Below, piece after piece: positions 63,189 to 64,000 of a stretch of DNA of 64,000 bases. Below the pieces are notes generated by a model. The model worked only from the letters and a program-made list of their open reading frames with translations. It had not been told where the DNA came from and searched no databases. This DNA comes from Arminella tubonensis (GTDB lineage Bacteria > Pseudomonadota > Alphaproteobacteria > Rhizobiales > Rhizobiaceae): positions 62,001-126,000 of the forward strand of contig NZ_PCDP01000076.1 of NCBI RefSeq assembly GCF_003240585.1. Direction: 5' to 3'. Every line of letters begins with the position of its first letter. Positions within the stretch are counted from its first letter, which is position 1. The translations under genes were made by a program, and so were the position numbers.

Positions 63189-63269
63189 CGACATCGTTTC
63201 TACCCCCGCCAATGGTAGGGGGTCGTCCTACAACAGTTCAATAGATAGTTGGGCGGGATTTTCGCAATC

Positions 63270-63500
63270 ATGACCAAGTCGCTTGTCCATGGAAAGTGCG
63301 AATGGCCGGAGTCTGAGGTAGAGGATTCGACGGCTGACCGCCAACTTCGAAATGGAGTAATGAATTTCGCAACATCTAGAGGTCCTGGAATCGATCATAA
63401 TCCGACCATCGTCGACCTGATCAATGCTCTTTTTTCCGGTCTACAAGCCCTACGTCAGAAAGTTGCCTCAGTTTCTCTCGGCGATAAAGCGCATGAATAG
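63270..63500 (+). CDS. Small hypothetical protein
   Basis: 76 residues from the ATG at 63270. No signal peptide, domain or family recognised; the C-terminal half (NPTIVDLINALFSGLQALRQKV) looks helical and amphipathic. The ribosome site is weak. It lies downstream of the regulator on the same strand. Confidence 0.35.
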   Translation: MTKSLVHGKCEWPESEVEDSTADRQLRNGVMNFATSRGPGIDHNPTIVDLINALFSGLQALRQKVASVSLGDKAHE

Positions 63501-63684
63501 TTCGTTTACCAGTGCGATATGGCTTCGAAAATATTCAAGACAGTCGCTTATTCTACAAGACTGAGACCAGAGGAGATTTACGATGGTTTCGAATGCAAAG
63601 CCTCCCCAGCGGACGTTGCTGGCTAAAAAGCTGATAAAACCTAAATGTGGATGGTCCGCTCGCTAGCGACCCAAGGATCGAACC
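63501..63684. other. Leader-like region with a 27-codon frame
   Basis: AGGAG at 63571-63575 precedes an ATG at 63583 that opens a 27-codon frame (MVSNAKPPQRTLLAKKLIKP and a short tail) ending at 63666, just before the partial membrane-protein gene. It may be a small protein or an upstream leader; the ribosome site is the only evidence. Confidence 0.3.
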
Positions 63685-64000
63685 ATGACGTTGGAAGCAA
63701 CCAACCCGGACAGGCAGTCACAATCAACCAAAGCAGGTGTAGTGTCAGGGACCACAGCATTCGTATTGTGTGCAGTAATCTTCGCCGCGGATACCTTTGG
63801 CGTGGTTGGCGGGCCGCTTGCCGGGTTCTACGTTATAGCACTCATCTTAGCTGCGCAGGTTTTGGCCGATCGAAAAATTCTATGGGCGGCTGCAACAGTC
63901 GCGGCCCTAACAATGATTGCGGCAGCGTACAATGACGCATTTTCTTCGATTGCAGGGACTATTCAGATTTCGGCTGCCTTAACTGCAATCGCGGTTACCG
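63685..64000 (+). CDS. Membrane protein N-terminus, possibly a further sensor kinase (3' end cut)
   Basis: The frame is open from the ATG at 63685 (AGGA 7 bases ahead) to the window end, 105 codons. Four hydrophobic stretches follow a polar N-terminus (TTAFVLCAVIFAADTFG, GPLAGFYVIALILAAQVLA, WAAATVAALTMIAAAY, and one more). The pattern and short loops resemble the sensor part of the two membrane kinases at 16-18 and 50-52 kb, and it follows a kinase/regulator pair. The catalytic part is beyond the window, so kinase identity is a guess. Confidence 0.55.
   Translation, partial: MTLEATNPDRQSQSTKAGVVSGTTAFVLCAVIFAADTFGVVGGPLAGFYVIALILAAQVLADRKILWAAATVAALTMIAAAYNDAFSSIAGTIQISAALTAIAVT

Overview
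The window reads like an accessory replicon (plasmid, chromid or island) of a Rhizobiales alpha-proteobacterium, probably Rhizobiaceae. This rests on gene content: FixL/FixJ-type sensor-regulator pairs, an ALAS-type hemA, a CioAB quinol oxidase, Atu2307-type luciferase-like enzyme, DUF992, IS66, and many AraC regulators. No replication genes, rRNA, tRNA or CRISPR were seen. No species is claimed.

Layout. 1-7.4 kb: the 3' part of an RND efflux permease, a DegP-type periplasmic protease, an AraC remnant, a small exported protein and a FetAB exporter. 7.7-14.9 kb: an MFS pump, an IS66 copy with a frameshifted tnpC, an aldo/keto reductase with a divergent AraC regulator, and an alpha/beta-hydrolase lacking its nucleophile serine. 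15.1-19.2 kb: a sensor kinase, a FixJ-type regulator and a lone receiver, then XdhC. 19.5-24.1 kb: an EmrB/EmrA-like pump and a cyclic-nucleotide-domain/thioredoxin-reductase fusion. 24.4-25.5 kb: an unrecognised two-gene unit. 25.9-31.4 kb: a compact poxB-cioA-cioB-hemA operon. 31.7-48.5 kb: a redox-enzyme region with two Old Yellow Enzymes, two FAD monooxygenases, an ActP-type symporter, a cupin protein, and a periplasmic molybdenum hydroxylase made of a three-haem cytochrome c, a 2Fe-2S subunit and a Tat-exported Mo subunit, with TetR, LysR and AraC regulators. 48.5-54 kb: moaA, a UBP zinc-finger protein, a second sensor kinase related to the first, and two AraC-type genes, one without its DNA-binding domain. 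54.7-64 kb: a broken hydrolase, polysaccharide lyase, TauE/SafE protein, Dps, DUF992, LLM flavoenzyme, a broken HWE-type kinase, a third kinase/regulator pair and the start of another membrane protein.

How it fits together. The poxB-cioAB-hemA operon encodes a short respiratory chain (pyruvate to quinone to oxygen) plus the first enzyme of haem synthesis. The molybdenum hydroxylase needs cofactor made via MoaA and inserted with XdhC help, both encoded elsewhere in the window.

The observation I think most worth checking is a dyad, ATAC-N4-GTAT (with GTGT variants), found in intergenic DNA next to the first sensor kinase, the lone receiver, the small exported protein, the poxB operon, the UBP gene and, further away, dps. 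It could be the binding site of the FixJ-type regulator encoded here, but that is inference. Several genes are decayed, as expected for accessory DNA with ongoing gene loss.
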